Positions 1 through 6,282 of a stretch of DNA of 64,000 nt are shown piece by piece. The stretch spans positions 1 to 64,000 of the forward strand of contig JAZTXH010000001.1 in assembly GCA_045636325.1 (NCBI GenBank). Direction: 5' to 3'. The translations under genes and the position numbers were made by a program. The notes below the pieces were generated by a model. That model was not told the DNA's origin. It was given only the letters and a program-made list of their open reading frames with translations, and did no database searches. How positions within the stretch are numbered: position 1 is the stretch's first letter; each line of letters opens with the position of its first letter. The stretch is from CAKSHP01 sp045636325. GTDB lineage: Bacteria > Bacillota > Clostridia > UBA1381 > UMGS1253.

Positions 1-5
1 TATAT

Positions 6-79
6 TGGCAGGGGTAGAAGGACTCGAACCCTCAAGAACGGTTTTGGAGACCGGCATGTTACCATTACATCATACCCCT
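6..79 (-). tRNA. tRNA-Trp (anticodon CCA), CCA end encoded
   Basis: On the minus strand the segment reads as a full cloverleaf. The acceptor AGGGGTA pairs with TACCCCT, followed by discriminator G and an encoded CCA. The anticodon loop is CTCCAAA, giving anticodon CCA, and the T loop is TTCGAGT. It would decode UGG. It is the second unit of a leftward transcript whose promoter is at 192-220. The first unit is only a tRNA fragment (see 125-172). Confidence 0.93.
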
Positions 80-124
80 AAAGAGCGCCATATTAAGTTT
101 TTATTATGCAGTATTTGCAACATA

Positions 125-172
125 GGGACACGGCTTTGGAGACCGATGCTCTACCAACTGAGCTATACCCCT
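125..172 (-). pseudogene. 5' two-thirds of a second tRNA-Trp (truncated)
   Basis: Read on the minus strand this begins with an intact 5' acceptor strand (AGGGGTA), an intact D arm (GCTCAGTTGGTAGAGC) and an anticodon arm with loop CTCCAAA (CCA). The sequence that follows cannot form a T arm, and no 3' acceptor strand (TACCCCT) appears before the complete tRNA-Trp begins. It sits about 13 nt after the predicted start site, so it should be transcribed in front of the intact copy. A partial tandem duplication or decayed copy is likely. A functional tRNA is unlikely without an acceptor stem. Confidence 0.7.
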
Positions 173-191
173 ATATTTAATATACTTATAC

Positions 192-220
192 ATTATACAT
201 ATGAAAAAGCTATTTGTCAA
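192..220 (-). promoter_or_regulatory. sigma-A promoter of the tRNA-Trp unit
   Basis: Minus-strand TTGACA (215-220) and TATAAT (192-197) are separated by 17 bp. Both hexamers match consensus exactly. Transcription would start near 185, just before the truncated tRNA copy. Confidence 0.85.
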
Positions 221-357
221 GAGTTTTTTCGAAGAAAAATAAAAAAACACATAAAAAATGTGTAAAATATTAAAAATTCTATTGTAATATATAAAAACTT
301 ATGTTAAAATATAGAACGATAAATTGTAGTGTTTTGAATTTGAAAGAGGATGAAAAG

Positions 358-1398
358 TTGACAAAATTGCTTGAATTTGATAACGAAAATATTTTTTATA
401 AAAACGCGGAGTTTGCAGGTGAAATATTAAGAAACGGCGGTCTTGTTGCAATTCCCACTGAAACCGTTTACGGGCTGGGGGCAAATGCATTTGATAGGGA
501 AGCTGTGAAAAATATTTTTAAAGCTAAAGGAAGACCTAACGACAACCCACTTATAGTACACGTGGCAGATGTTGGAATGGTAGAAAATATAGTAGATGAA
601 ATCCCGCCAAAGGCAAAAGTGCTTATGGATGCTTTTTGGCCGGGGCCGCTTAGCATTATAATGAAAAAACGTGATGTTATTCCGTCAGAGGTAAGCGCAG
701 GGCTTTCAACAGTAGCTGTAAGAATGCCTGAACATAAGGTAGCGCTTGAAATAATAAAGGCATCAGGGGTGTGCGTTGCCGCACCTTCTGCCAATACATC
801 GGGGCGCCCGTCGCCTACAGAGGCAAAGCACGTTTTAGCTGATTTGGGCGATAAAATAGATGCTATAGCTGACGGAGGAAGATGCAGAGTTGGTATAGAG
901 TCTACAGTTATTGATATGACTCAGGAAATTCCCGCTATATTAAGACCCGGTGGAATTACTGCAAACATGATAAGAGAAGTTATCGGCGAAATAAAGGCGC
1001 CCGAAATAAGGCTTAAGGATGACGATACACCAAAATGCCCAGGTATGAAATATGAGCATTATTCGCCTGAGGCTGAAGTTTATGTAATCGAATGCAGTAA
1101 AAACATCAGAAAAACTGCGGTTGAGGAAGTGGTTAACATATATGGAAAAGGAAAAATCGGAATTCTTGACTGCTCGGTTTTTAACACTGATACCTTTTGT
1201 CATGAATATATTGACTGCGGTGATACATCCCAAAAGTATGCCTGTGAATTGTTTGCCGCATTAAGAGAATTTGACATAAGAAAATGCGATACGGTTTTTG
1301 CTCTTATTTATTTTGATGACCAGCTTTCTGATTCAGTAAGAAACAGACTGTATAAAGCGGCGGGAAATAAAATAATAAAAACAGATGAGGAAAAATAA
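358..1398 (+). CDS. tsaC: L-threonylcarbamoyladenylate synthase, two-domain Sua5/YwlC type
   Basis: Makes threonylcarbamoyl-AMP from threonine, bicarbonate and ATP, the first step of t6A37 modification of ANN-decoding tRNAs. The N-terminal YrdC domain shows PTETVYGLG, the substrate-binding KAKGRPNDNPL and APSANTSG. About 130 further residues match the Sua5 C-terminal domain, so this is the long form (346 aa, usual for the family). I chose the TTG at 358, because AGAGGA lies 7 nt upstream and the ATG at 301 has no ribosome site and adds 19 unconserved residues. The partner TsaD is three genes downstream. TsaB and TsaE are not in the window. B. subtilis ywlC is likewise close to ywlE. Confidence 0.93.
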   Translation: MTKLLEFDNENIFYKNAEFAGEILRNGGLVAIPTETVYGLGANAFDREAVKNIFKAKGRPNDNPLIVHVADVGMVENIVDEIPPKAKVLMDAFWPGPLSIIMKKRDVIPSEVSAGLSTVAVRMPEHKVALEIIKASGVCVAAPSANTSGRPSPTEAKHVLADLGDKIDAIADGGRCRVGIESTVIDMTQEIPAILRPGGITANMIREVIGEIKAPEIRLKDDDTPKCPGMKYEHYSPEAEVYVIECSKNIRKTAVEEVVNIYGKGKIGILDCSVFNTDTFCHEYIDCGDTSQKYACELFAALREFDIRKCDTVFALIYFDDQLSDSVRNRLYKAAGNKIIKTDEEK

Positions 1399-1399
1399 A

Positions 1400-1858
1400 A
1401 TGAACATTTTATTTGTTTGTACGGGCAATACCTGCCGTTCTCCTATGGCAGAGGGCCTTTTAAAAAAAATAGTAAAAGAAAATGAAGAAGAGTTTGTAAT
1501 TGCTTCGGGAGGAACGAATGCGTTCGAAGGTGACAGTGCCAACGAAATGGCAGTGCTTGCCCTTAAAGAATATGACATTGATATTTCCTCTCACAGGGCA
1601 AAAAATGTTGATGCCACCACTATTGCTGATGCAGATGTTATTCTGACTATGACCAATGCCCACAAGGAGATGCTTTTGTATCTTTTTGGCGGTTCGGCAG
1701 AAGTAAAAACGCATACTCTTATGGAATATATCGGCGAAGGCGGGGATATAGAAGACCCTTACGGCGGCGATATTGAAGTTTATAAAAAATGTGCATACAA
1801 AATCTACAACGCACTTTGCGAGGTTTACAAAATAGTCGGGAGAGAGTTTGATGTATAA
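1400..1858 (+). CDS. ywlE: Low-molecular-weight phosphatase, probable protein-arginine phosphatase YwlE
   Basis: A 152-aa LMW-PTP fold. The P-loop is CTGNTCRS at residues 7-14, with nucleophile Cys7 and Arg13, and the general-acid motif DPYGG is near the C-terminus. Thr11 in the P-loop is the residue that distinguishes arginine phosphatases such as YwlE from tyrosine phosphatases, which have Ile there. That supports removal of phosphate from McsB-type pArg marks, although McsB is not in the window. The start is the ATG at 1400, with GATGAGG about 9 nt upstream. An in-frame ATG at 1385 would add five residues. It follows tsaC by 1 nt and overlaps rimI, so the genes form one operon. Confidence 0.9.
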   Translation: MNILFVCTGNTCRSPMAEGLLKKIVKENEEEFVIASGGTNAFEGDSANEMAVLALKEYDIDISSHRAKNVDATTIADADVILTMTNAHKEMLLYLFGGSAEVKTHTLMEYIGEGGDIEDPYGGDIEVYKKCAYKIYNALCEVYKIVGREFDV

Positions 1859-2294
1859 AATAGTGCCTATGGAAAAAGTGCATATTGAAGGCGTTTATGA
1901 GCTGGAAAAACTGTGCTTTGCACATCCTTGGGTAAAAAGCGCATTTGAAAGTGAAATGGAAAATGAAAATGCATATTATTTTGTGGCGATTGACATACAA
2001 AATCAGATTTTTGGCTACGGCGGATTTTGGTGTGTATGGGGCGAAGGGCAGATTACAAATATAGCCGTGCATCCTGAAAAACGCAGAATGCATATTGGAG
2101 AGGCTGTGCTTGACAGTATAATAAAAAAGGCAGAAGATTTAAAGGCAGAGATACTTACATTAGAAGTAAGGGTGTCAAATATGGCAGCACAGGCCTTGTA
2201 TGAAAAAAAAGGATTTGAAAAAGTAGGCGTAAGAAAAAGATACTATACCGATAACGGTGAAGATGCATTTTTAATGTTTAAAAATATAGGGTGA
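1851..2294 (+). CDS. rimI: Ribosomal protein S18 alanine N-acetyltransferase (GNAT)
   Basis: A 147-aa GNAT protein. The acetyl-CoA pyrophosphate-binding motif is ITNIAVHPEKRRMHIGEA, followed by the usual C-terminal ALYEKKGFEKVGVRKRYY. RimI acetylates the N-terminus of S18 and is very often encoded beside tsaD, as here. The ATG at 1851 overlaps the end of ywlE (stop at 1856-1858), with GGGAGAGAG just upstream. A TTG directly before it is an alternative start that adds one residue. GNAT substrate assignment from sequence alone is uncertain, so the RimI call rests largely on context. Confidence 0.85.
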   Translation: MYKIVPMEKVHIEGVYELEKLCFAHPWVKSAFESEMENENAYYFVAIDIQNQIFGYGGFWCVWGEGQITNIAVHPEKRRMHIGEAVLDSIIKKAEDLKAEILTLEVRVSNMAAQALYEKKGFEKVGVRKRYYTDNGEDAFLMFKNIG

Positions 2295-2299
2295 AAACA

Positions 2300-3322
2300 A
2301 TGAAAGATGTAAAGATACTTGCGATTGAAAGCTCTTGCGACGAAACAGCCGCGGCGGTTGTTTTAAATGGCAGAGAGGTGCTTTCAAACATAATTAATTC
2401 ACAAATTGATATACATAAAAAATATGGGGGAGTTGTGCCTGAAATTGCATCAAGACAGCATATACTGGCAGTGGATGCCGTTGTTGATGAAGCACTTGAG
2501 ACGGCTGGAGCTACCCTTGATGATATTGATGCAATTGCGGTAACTGCAGGTCCGGGGCTGGTGGGCGCGCTTTTGGTTGGCGTTTCCTGTGCAAAGGCGC
2601 TTTCCTTTGCAAAAAACAAACCGCTTATAGGTGTGCACCACATAAGAGGGCATGTTATGGCAAATCTTATTGCACACAAAGATTTAGAGCCGCCTTTTGT
2701 GTGCCTTGTGGCATCCGGCGGTCACAGCCATATTGTGCATGTAAAGGATTATACTGAATTTGAAGTTCTTGGCAGAACCTGTGATGATGCAGCGGGTGAG
2801 GCTTACGATAAAATTTCAAGAGTGCTTGGGCTTGGATATCCCGGAGGACCTTTGATTGATAAGCTTGCAAAAGAAGGGGACGAAAACTTTGTTAAGTTCC
2901 CCCGTGTAAAAATGACAAATGATTTAGACTTTAGCTTCAGTGGAGTTAAAACTGCGGTTATAAATTATATTCATAAGCTTGAGCAGAATGGGGAGACTGT
3001 TCCAAAGGCAGACATTGCCGCAAGCTTTCAGGCAGCGGTGGTTGATGTGCTTTGCAGTCACACAGTGGAGGCGGCAAAGCGTATAGGGCAGAATAAGATT
3101 GCTTTAGCCGGCGGTGTTGCAGCAAACAGTGCACTTAGAGCAGCCTTTGAAAAAAGCTGCAACGAAGAAAAAATGAAAGTTTATGTGCCACCCATAGTGC
3201 TTTGCACAGACAATGCTGCTATGATTGGGTGTGCCGGCTTCTATGAGTATATAAATTCAAACTTTGCCGATATGTCACTTAATGCAACTGCAAGTCTTGA
3301 CATAACGGAAAGTTGTTTTTAG
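2300..3322 (+). CDS. tsaD: tRNA N6-adenosine threonylcarbamoyltransferase
   Basis: Transfers the threonylcarbamoyl group from the TsaC product to A37 of tRNA. The 340-aa ASKHA protein begins KDVKILAIESSCDETAAAVV. The metal-binding histidines are in HHIRGHVMAN, the nucleotide-binding glycines in CLVASGGHSH and GGVAANSALR, and the metal-ligand DNAAMIG is near the end. The ATG at 2300 is preferred to the GTG at 2291 because AGGGTG lies at proper distance and conserved family members begin here. It is the last gene of the tsaC-ywlE-rimI-tsaD operon. The spacer after it carries a repeat remnant and the darA promoter. Confidence 0.96.
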   Translation: MKDVKILAIESSCDETAAAVVLNGREVLSNIINSQIDIHKKYGGVVPEIASRQHILAVDAVVDEALETAGATLDDIDAIAVTAGPGLVGALLVGVSCAKALSFAKNKPLIGVHHIRGHVMANLIAHKDLEPPFVCLVASGGHSHIVHVKDYTEFEVLGRTCDDAAGEAYDKISRVLGLGYPGGPLIDKLAKEGDENFVKFPRVKMTNDLDFSFSGVKTAVINYIHKLEQNGETVPKADIAASFQAAVVDVLCSHTVEAAKRIGQNKIALAGGVAANSALRAAFEKSCNEEKMKVYVPPIVLCTDNAAMIGCAGFYEYINSNFADMSLNATASLDITESCF

Positions 3323-3330
3323 ATTTAGCA

Positions 3331-3363
3331 AGTCTGGCGCGTGTGTTCGAAACCCTTTCGCTT
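3331..3363 (+). repeat. Possible terminal remnant of the 18-kb structured element
   Basis: The stretch around 3336-3357 (GCGTGTGTTCGAAACCCTTTCG) resembles the right end of the element at 18350-18372 (GCGTGTGTGTTCGAATCCCTCTCG), with about four differences. None of the internal hairpins is present. It may be an eroded end of the same repeat family or a chance match. Confidence 0.35.
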
Positions 3364-3376
3364 AAATAAAAATTTG

Positions 3377-3405
3377 TTGCATTTTCAATATTTATGTGAT
3401 ATAAT
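3377..3405 (+). promoter_or_regulatory. sigma-A promoter of darA-holB
   Basis: TTGCAT (3377-3382), 17 bp, TATAAT (3400-3405). The start codon of darA is about 75 nt downstream. Confidence 0.75.
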
Positions 3406-3483
3406 ATAAACGGATATTATACATAATGTATAGTTGAAAGTAAAGATTATTTCAATATTAAAAATATGAGGGAGGAATTATTT

Positions 3484-3813
3484 ATGAAACTTATACTTGC
3501 GATTGTTCATGATGAGGATGGCAACAAGGTAATGAGTGAGCTTAACAAGCAGGGTTTTTCTGTTACGAAGCTTGCCACAACAGGCGGATTTTTAAAGGCA
3601 GGAAATATGACACTTCTTGTTGGTACAAGTGAACAGAATGTGTCTGCTGTTATTGATATTATCAAGAAAAAGAGCCAGACAAGAAAACAGGTTATAAGTA
3701 CTCCTGTTCCCATGTCAGGTCTTGGAAGCGGATGCACCCCTTACCCTGTGGAGGTTGAGGTTGGCGGCGCTACAATATTTGTTGTGGATGTTGAAAGGTT
3801 TGAAAAGGTATAA
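3484..3813 (+). CDS. darA: Cyclic-di-AMP receptor DarA/PstA (PII-like)
   Basis: A 109-aa PII-like signal protein, the same length as B. subtilis YaaQ. It starts MKLILAIVHDEDGNKVMSEL, with the family GFSVTKLATTGGFLKAGN and the flexible loop GSGCTPYPVEVEVGG. DarA trimers bind c-di-AMP, and the downstream partner is not well known. The start is the ATG at 3484 with GGGAGG 9 nt upstream. The next gene, holB, overlaps the stop codon by one base, and ricT follows. This order (yaaQ, holB, yaaT) is conserved in Firmicutes. It has its own promoter at 3377-3405. Confidence 0.93.
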   Translation: MKLILAIVHDEDGNKVMSELNKQGFSVTKLATTGGFLKAGNMTLLVGTSEQNVSAVIDIIKKKSQTRKQVISTPVPMSGLGSGCTPYPVEVEVGGATIFVVDVERFEKV

Positions 3814-4844
3814 TGAGTGTTTTACCTCCCGTTCAGGGAAGAAAAACTGCCAATGAATTGCTTTTAAGCATTGAAAATAACAATCTTTCTCATGCATATA
3901 TTTTTCACGGGGTGCAAGGCCTTGGAAAAAGCGAAGTTGCATCATATTTTGCACAGGCGCTTTTATGTCTCGAAGGCGAAAAAGAGCCTTGTGGAATGTG
4001 TGAAAGCTGTATTCAGGCACAGGGCAGAAATAATCCTGATATAAAGATATACAGTCTTAAAGACCTTAGTGACAAAAAAAGTATCGGGGTGTCTGAGATA
4101 AGAGATGTTATAGCAGATGTGTATACAAAGCCTTTTAAGGCGCAGTATAAAATATATATTATAGAAGACGGCGACGCCCTTACTGTAGCGGCGCAGAATG
4201 CAATGCTTAAAATTCTTGAAGAGCCGCCGGAGTATGCGGTGTTCATTATATGTGTTACATCTTTGTGCAGAATTCTTACAACTGTTCAGTCACGAAGCAG
4301 GATTGTAAGGTTTGCGCCTTGCTCAGATGATGAAGTAAGACTTTATATTAAAAGCGAATATCCGCATATGCAGGAAAAATTGGATTTTGCCGTGTTTTAC
4401 TGTGAGGGTATTTTAAAAAAAGTTCATGAGCTTTTTGGCGATGAAAGAGTTTTTAATCTTCGCGGCAGGGCAGGAAAAATATTTGAAACTTTAATGACAA
4501 CCGGGGATGAAATGCAGGTGTTGCAAATGGCGTCAGAGCTTGGTGAAATTAAAGAGGAGCTTGCCGAAGGGGCGAAATCTGCCACCGGTGAGGACTTTTT
4601 ATTTGTGTTAAATCTTATGCTTTCATTTGCCATGGATGTTTTAAAGGTGAAAAGCGGGGTTTTAAGCGGTATCGTTAACAGGGATATGTCAGATTTATTA
4701 AATAGTGTTTCAGCGGATGTGACATATGCTAAAGCAAGTGCCTGCTGTGAAAAAATTGTGGCGACGCAAGAAATGCTTTCGCGAAATGTCAGCTTTAAAT
4801 CAATGGCGCTTTTTTTATGCATTGGTATATGGGATTGTGATTAA
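3813..4844 (+). CDS. holB: DNA polymerase III subunit delta'
   Basis: Clamp-loader subunit of the replisome (343 aa). The AAA+ P-loop is GVQGLGKSE near residue 36. A Cys-rich zinc-binding insert, CGMCESC, comes next, and the Walker-B region reads YIIEDGDALT. The sensor-1 region ends with QSRSRIVRF. It overlaps darA in a TAATG arrangement, so the two are translationally coupled. A structured repeat (4855-4959) separates it from ricT. The other clamp-loader subunit, delta (holA), is encoded at 8695. Confidence 0.93.
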   Translation: MSVLPPVQGRKTANELLLSIENNNLSHAYIFHGVQGLGKSEVASYFAQALLCLEGEKEPCGMCESCIQAQGRNNPDIKIYSLKDLSDKKSIGVSEIRDVIADVYTKPFKAQYKIYIIEDGDALTVAAQNAMLKILEEPPEYAVFIICVTSLCRILTTVQSRSRIVRFAPCSDDEVRLYIKSEYPHMQEKLDFAVFYCEGILKKVHELFGDERVFNLRGRAGKIFETLMTTGDEMQVLQMASELGEIKEELAEGAKSATGEDFLFVLNLMLSFAMDVLKVKSGVLSGIVNRDMSDLLNSVSADVTYAKASACCEKIVATQEMLSRNVSFKSMALFLCIGIWDCD

Positions 4845-4854
4845 GTTCTAAGAT

Positions 4855-4959
4855 TCTATACGCAGAGAAATTATTGTCATTTGGATGCGTATGGATTAAA
4901 ACAAGGTCTGCGCCTTGCAAAACAACAAGTCCAAATGACGGAAATTTAACAGGTATAGA
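4855..4959 (+). repeat. Structured repeat element, copy A (three nested stems)
   Basis: Three nested inverted repeats can be seen: TCTATAC (4855-4861) with GTATAGA (4953-4959); GTCATTTGGA (4876-4885) with TCCAAATGAC (4930-4939), 10 bp perfect; and CAAGGT (4902-4907) with GCCTTG (4912-4917) closing a CTGC loop. Copy B at 18234-18345 has the same order and the same unpaired bases (ATGCGTA, AATTT..AACA), but its middle stem has a different sequence that still pairs. Paired changes of this kind point to a conserved RNA or hairpin-DNA shape. It fills the holB-ricT spacer and is read in the same direction as both. Confidence 0.7.
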
Positions 4960-5000
4960 GCCTATTGAGTTTGACTCTCTCTGGCTTAAGGAGAAATTTA

Positions 5001-5873
5001 ATGGTACAGATAGTTGGTATACGCTTTAAGCGTGTAGGTAAAATATATTATTTTGACCCGGCAGGTTTAAAAATAACTACAGATATGCACGTTGTGGTGG
5101 AAACCGCACGCGGGCTTGAAATGGGTCAGGTTGTGATTGCAACCCGCGAAATTGAAGAAAAAAATGTGGTTCAGCCTTTGAAAAAGGTTATAAGAATTGC
5201 AACCGAGGAAGATTTTAAAAAGGCAGAAGGAAACAAGAAGAAGGAAAAAGAAGCCTTTGATATATGTCTTAAAAAAATAAAAGAACACAAGCTCAATATG
5301 AAGCTTATTGAAGTTGAATATACATTTGATTTAAATAAAGTGCTCTTTTATTTTACGGCAGACGGCAGAATAGATTTCAGAGAGCTTGTTAAAGATTTGG
5401 CATCAATTTTTAAAACAAGAATTGAACTAAGGCAGATTGGCGTAAGAGATGAAGCAAAAATGCTTGGAAGCTACGGAATCTGCGGCAGAAATCTTTGTTG
5501 TTCACAGTTCTTGGGAGATTTTGCTCCTGTCAGCATAAAAATGGCAAAAGAGCAGGGGCTTTCTTTAAACCCCACAAAGATTTCGGGCACCTGCGGAAGA
5601 CTTATGTGTTGTCTTAAGTATGAGCAGGATGCATATGAAGACCTTTTGAAAGTTACTCCTAATGTGGGCGCTATTGTAAAAACACCATCAGGCAATGGTG
5701 TTGTGGAAAGCGTAAATCTTTTAAAGTGTAAGCTTAAGGTAAATATAGAAAGCGACAGAGAAAAATCTATAGAAGAGTTTAAAGTAAGCGAAGTTACTGT
5801 TATTAAAGATAAACGCAGAGAAGAAATAGCCCAGATTGACGAAGAAATATTAAAAACACTTGAAGATAATTAA
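5001..5873 (+). CDS. ricT: RicT (YaaT/PSP1 family), RNase Y regulator subunit
   Basis: A 290-aa PSP1-domain protein with the two diagnostic cysteine pairs GRNLCCSQFLGDF and GRLMCCLKYE. In B. subtilis, RicT with RicA and RicF forms an Fe-S complex that directs RNase Y cleavage and affects Spo0A phosphorelay output. The start is the ATG at 5001 with AAGGAG 8 nt upstream. An upstream TTG reading frame runs into the repeat element and is not likely to be translated. RicA and RicF are not in this window. Confidence 0.93.
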   Translation: MVQIVGIRFKRVGKIYYFDPAGLKITTDMHVVVETARGLEMGQVVIATREIEEKNVVQPLKKVIRIATEEDFKKAEGNKKKEKEAFDICLKKIKEHKLNMKLIEVEYTFDLNKVLFYFTADGRIDFRELVKDLASIFKTRIELRQIGVRDEAKMLGSYGICGRNLCCSQFLGDFAPVSIKMAKEQGLSLNPTKISGTCGRLMCCLKYEQDAYEDLLKVTPNVGAIVKTPSGNGVVESVNLLKCKLKVNIESDREKSIEEFKVSEVTVIKDKRREEIAQIDEEILKTLEDN

Positions 5874-5888
5874 AATGTATGATATAAT
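5860..5888 (+). promoter_or_regulatory. sigma-A promoter of the ferredoxin leader
   Basis: TTGAAG (5860-5865) and TATAAT (5883-5888), 17 bp apart. It overlaps the last codons of ricT. Transcription would start near 5895, leaving a leader of about 140 nt. Confidence 0.75.
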
Positions 5889-5915
5889 ATGAGGTGTGGG
5901 GTTTTATTATGTAAA

Positions 5916-6006
5916 ATCTCAGGGCTTTAAGCCGAAATGTTTTATTAAGCACCGGTTAATGGTGCCGAATAAAAATCAAAGTGTCAGGTAATTTACCGGC
6001 TGAGAT
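5916..6006 (+). promoter_or_regulatory. Folded 5' leader of the ferredoxin gene (possible riboswitch-like RNA)
   Basis: Four helices can be drawn. ATCTCAG (5916-5922) pairs with CTGAGAT (6000-6006) and closes a junction. Inside are GGCT/AGCC (5923-5926 / 5930-5933), a long hairpin made of TTTTATT plus GCACC (5940-5953) with GGTGC plus AATAAAA (5961-5974), and GGTAA/TTACC near 5987-5998. The closing helix ends 13 nt before the ribosome site GGGAGG, a spacing suited to control of translation. I do not recognise the motif as a known riboswitch class. Confidence 0.55.
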
Positions 6007-6033
6007 ATGTTTTTTTGTGGGAGGTGTAAGAAA

Positions 6034-6204
6034 ATGGCATACAAAATTGGTGAGGAATGCATCAGCTGTGGTGCTTGTGAGGGCGAATGTCCCGTAAGCT
6101 GTATTTCTGCAGGTGAGGATGCTTACGTAATCGACGCTGATAGCTGTATTGATTGCGGAACATGTGCAGGTGTTTGTCCTGTTGGCGCTCCTGTTGAAGC
6201 GTAA
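6034..6204 (+). CDS. 2[4Fe-4S] ferredoxin
   Basis: A 56-aa clostridial-type ferredoxin with two CxxCxxCxxxCP cluster motifs (CISCGACEGECP and CIDCGTCAGVCP). It is a low-potential one-electron carrier for pyruvate:ferredoxin oxidoreductase, hydrogenases and radical-SAM enzymes. The start is the ATG at 6034 with GGGAGG upstream. An in-frame ATG at 6007 would place the ribosome site inside the gene. It is a single-gene unit: promoter at 5860, structured leader, terminator at 6213. Confidence 0.96.
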   Translation: MAYKIGEECISCGACEGECPVSCISAGEDAYVIDADSCIDCGTCAGVCPVGAPVEA

Positions 6205-6212
6205 TGAAGGCG

Positions 6213-6243
6213 AAAAGCGTCAGTTTATACTGGCGCTTTTTTT
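6213..6243 (+). terminator. Intrinsic terminator after ferredoxin
   Basis: AAAGCGTCAG pairs with CTGGCGCTTT around a TTTATA loop (one G-T pair), followed by a run of T. Confidence 0.9.
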
Positions 6244-6282
6244 GCATTTTAGATATTTTTATATAAAATGCGGGATGATAAG

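Noticed and set aside
4965..5000. Longer RicT N-terminus
   Set aside because: It overlaps the flank of the structured repeat. The ATG at 5001 has AAGGAG and matches the family start.
5985..6008. TPP riboswitch (GGCTGAGAT resembles a thi-box piece)
   Set aside because: The other conserved TPP parts are missing or in the wrong order, and the downstream gene is a ferredoxin.
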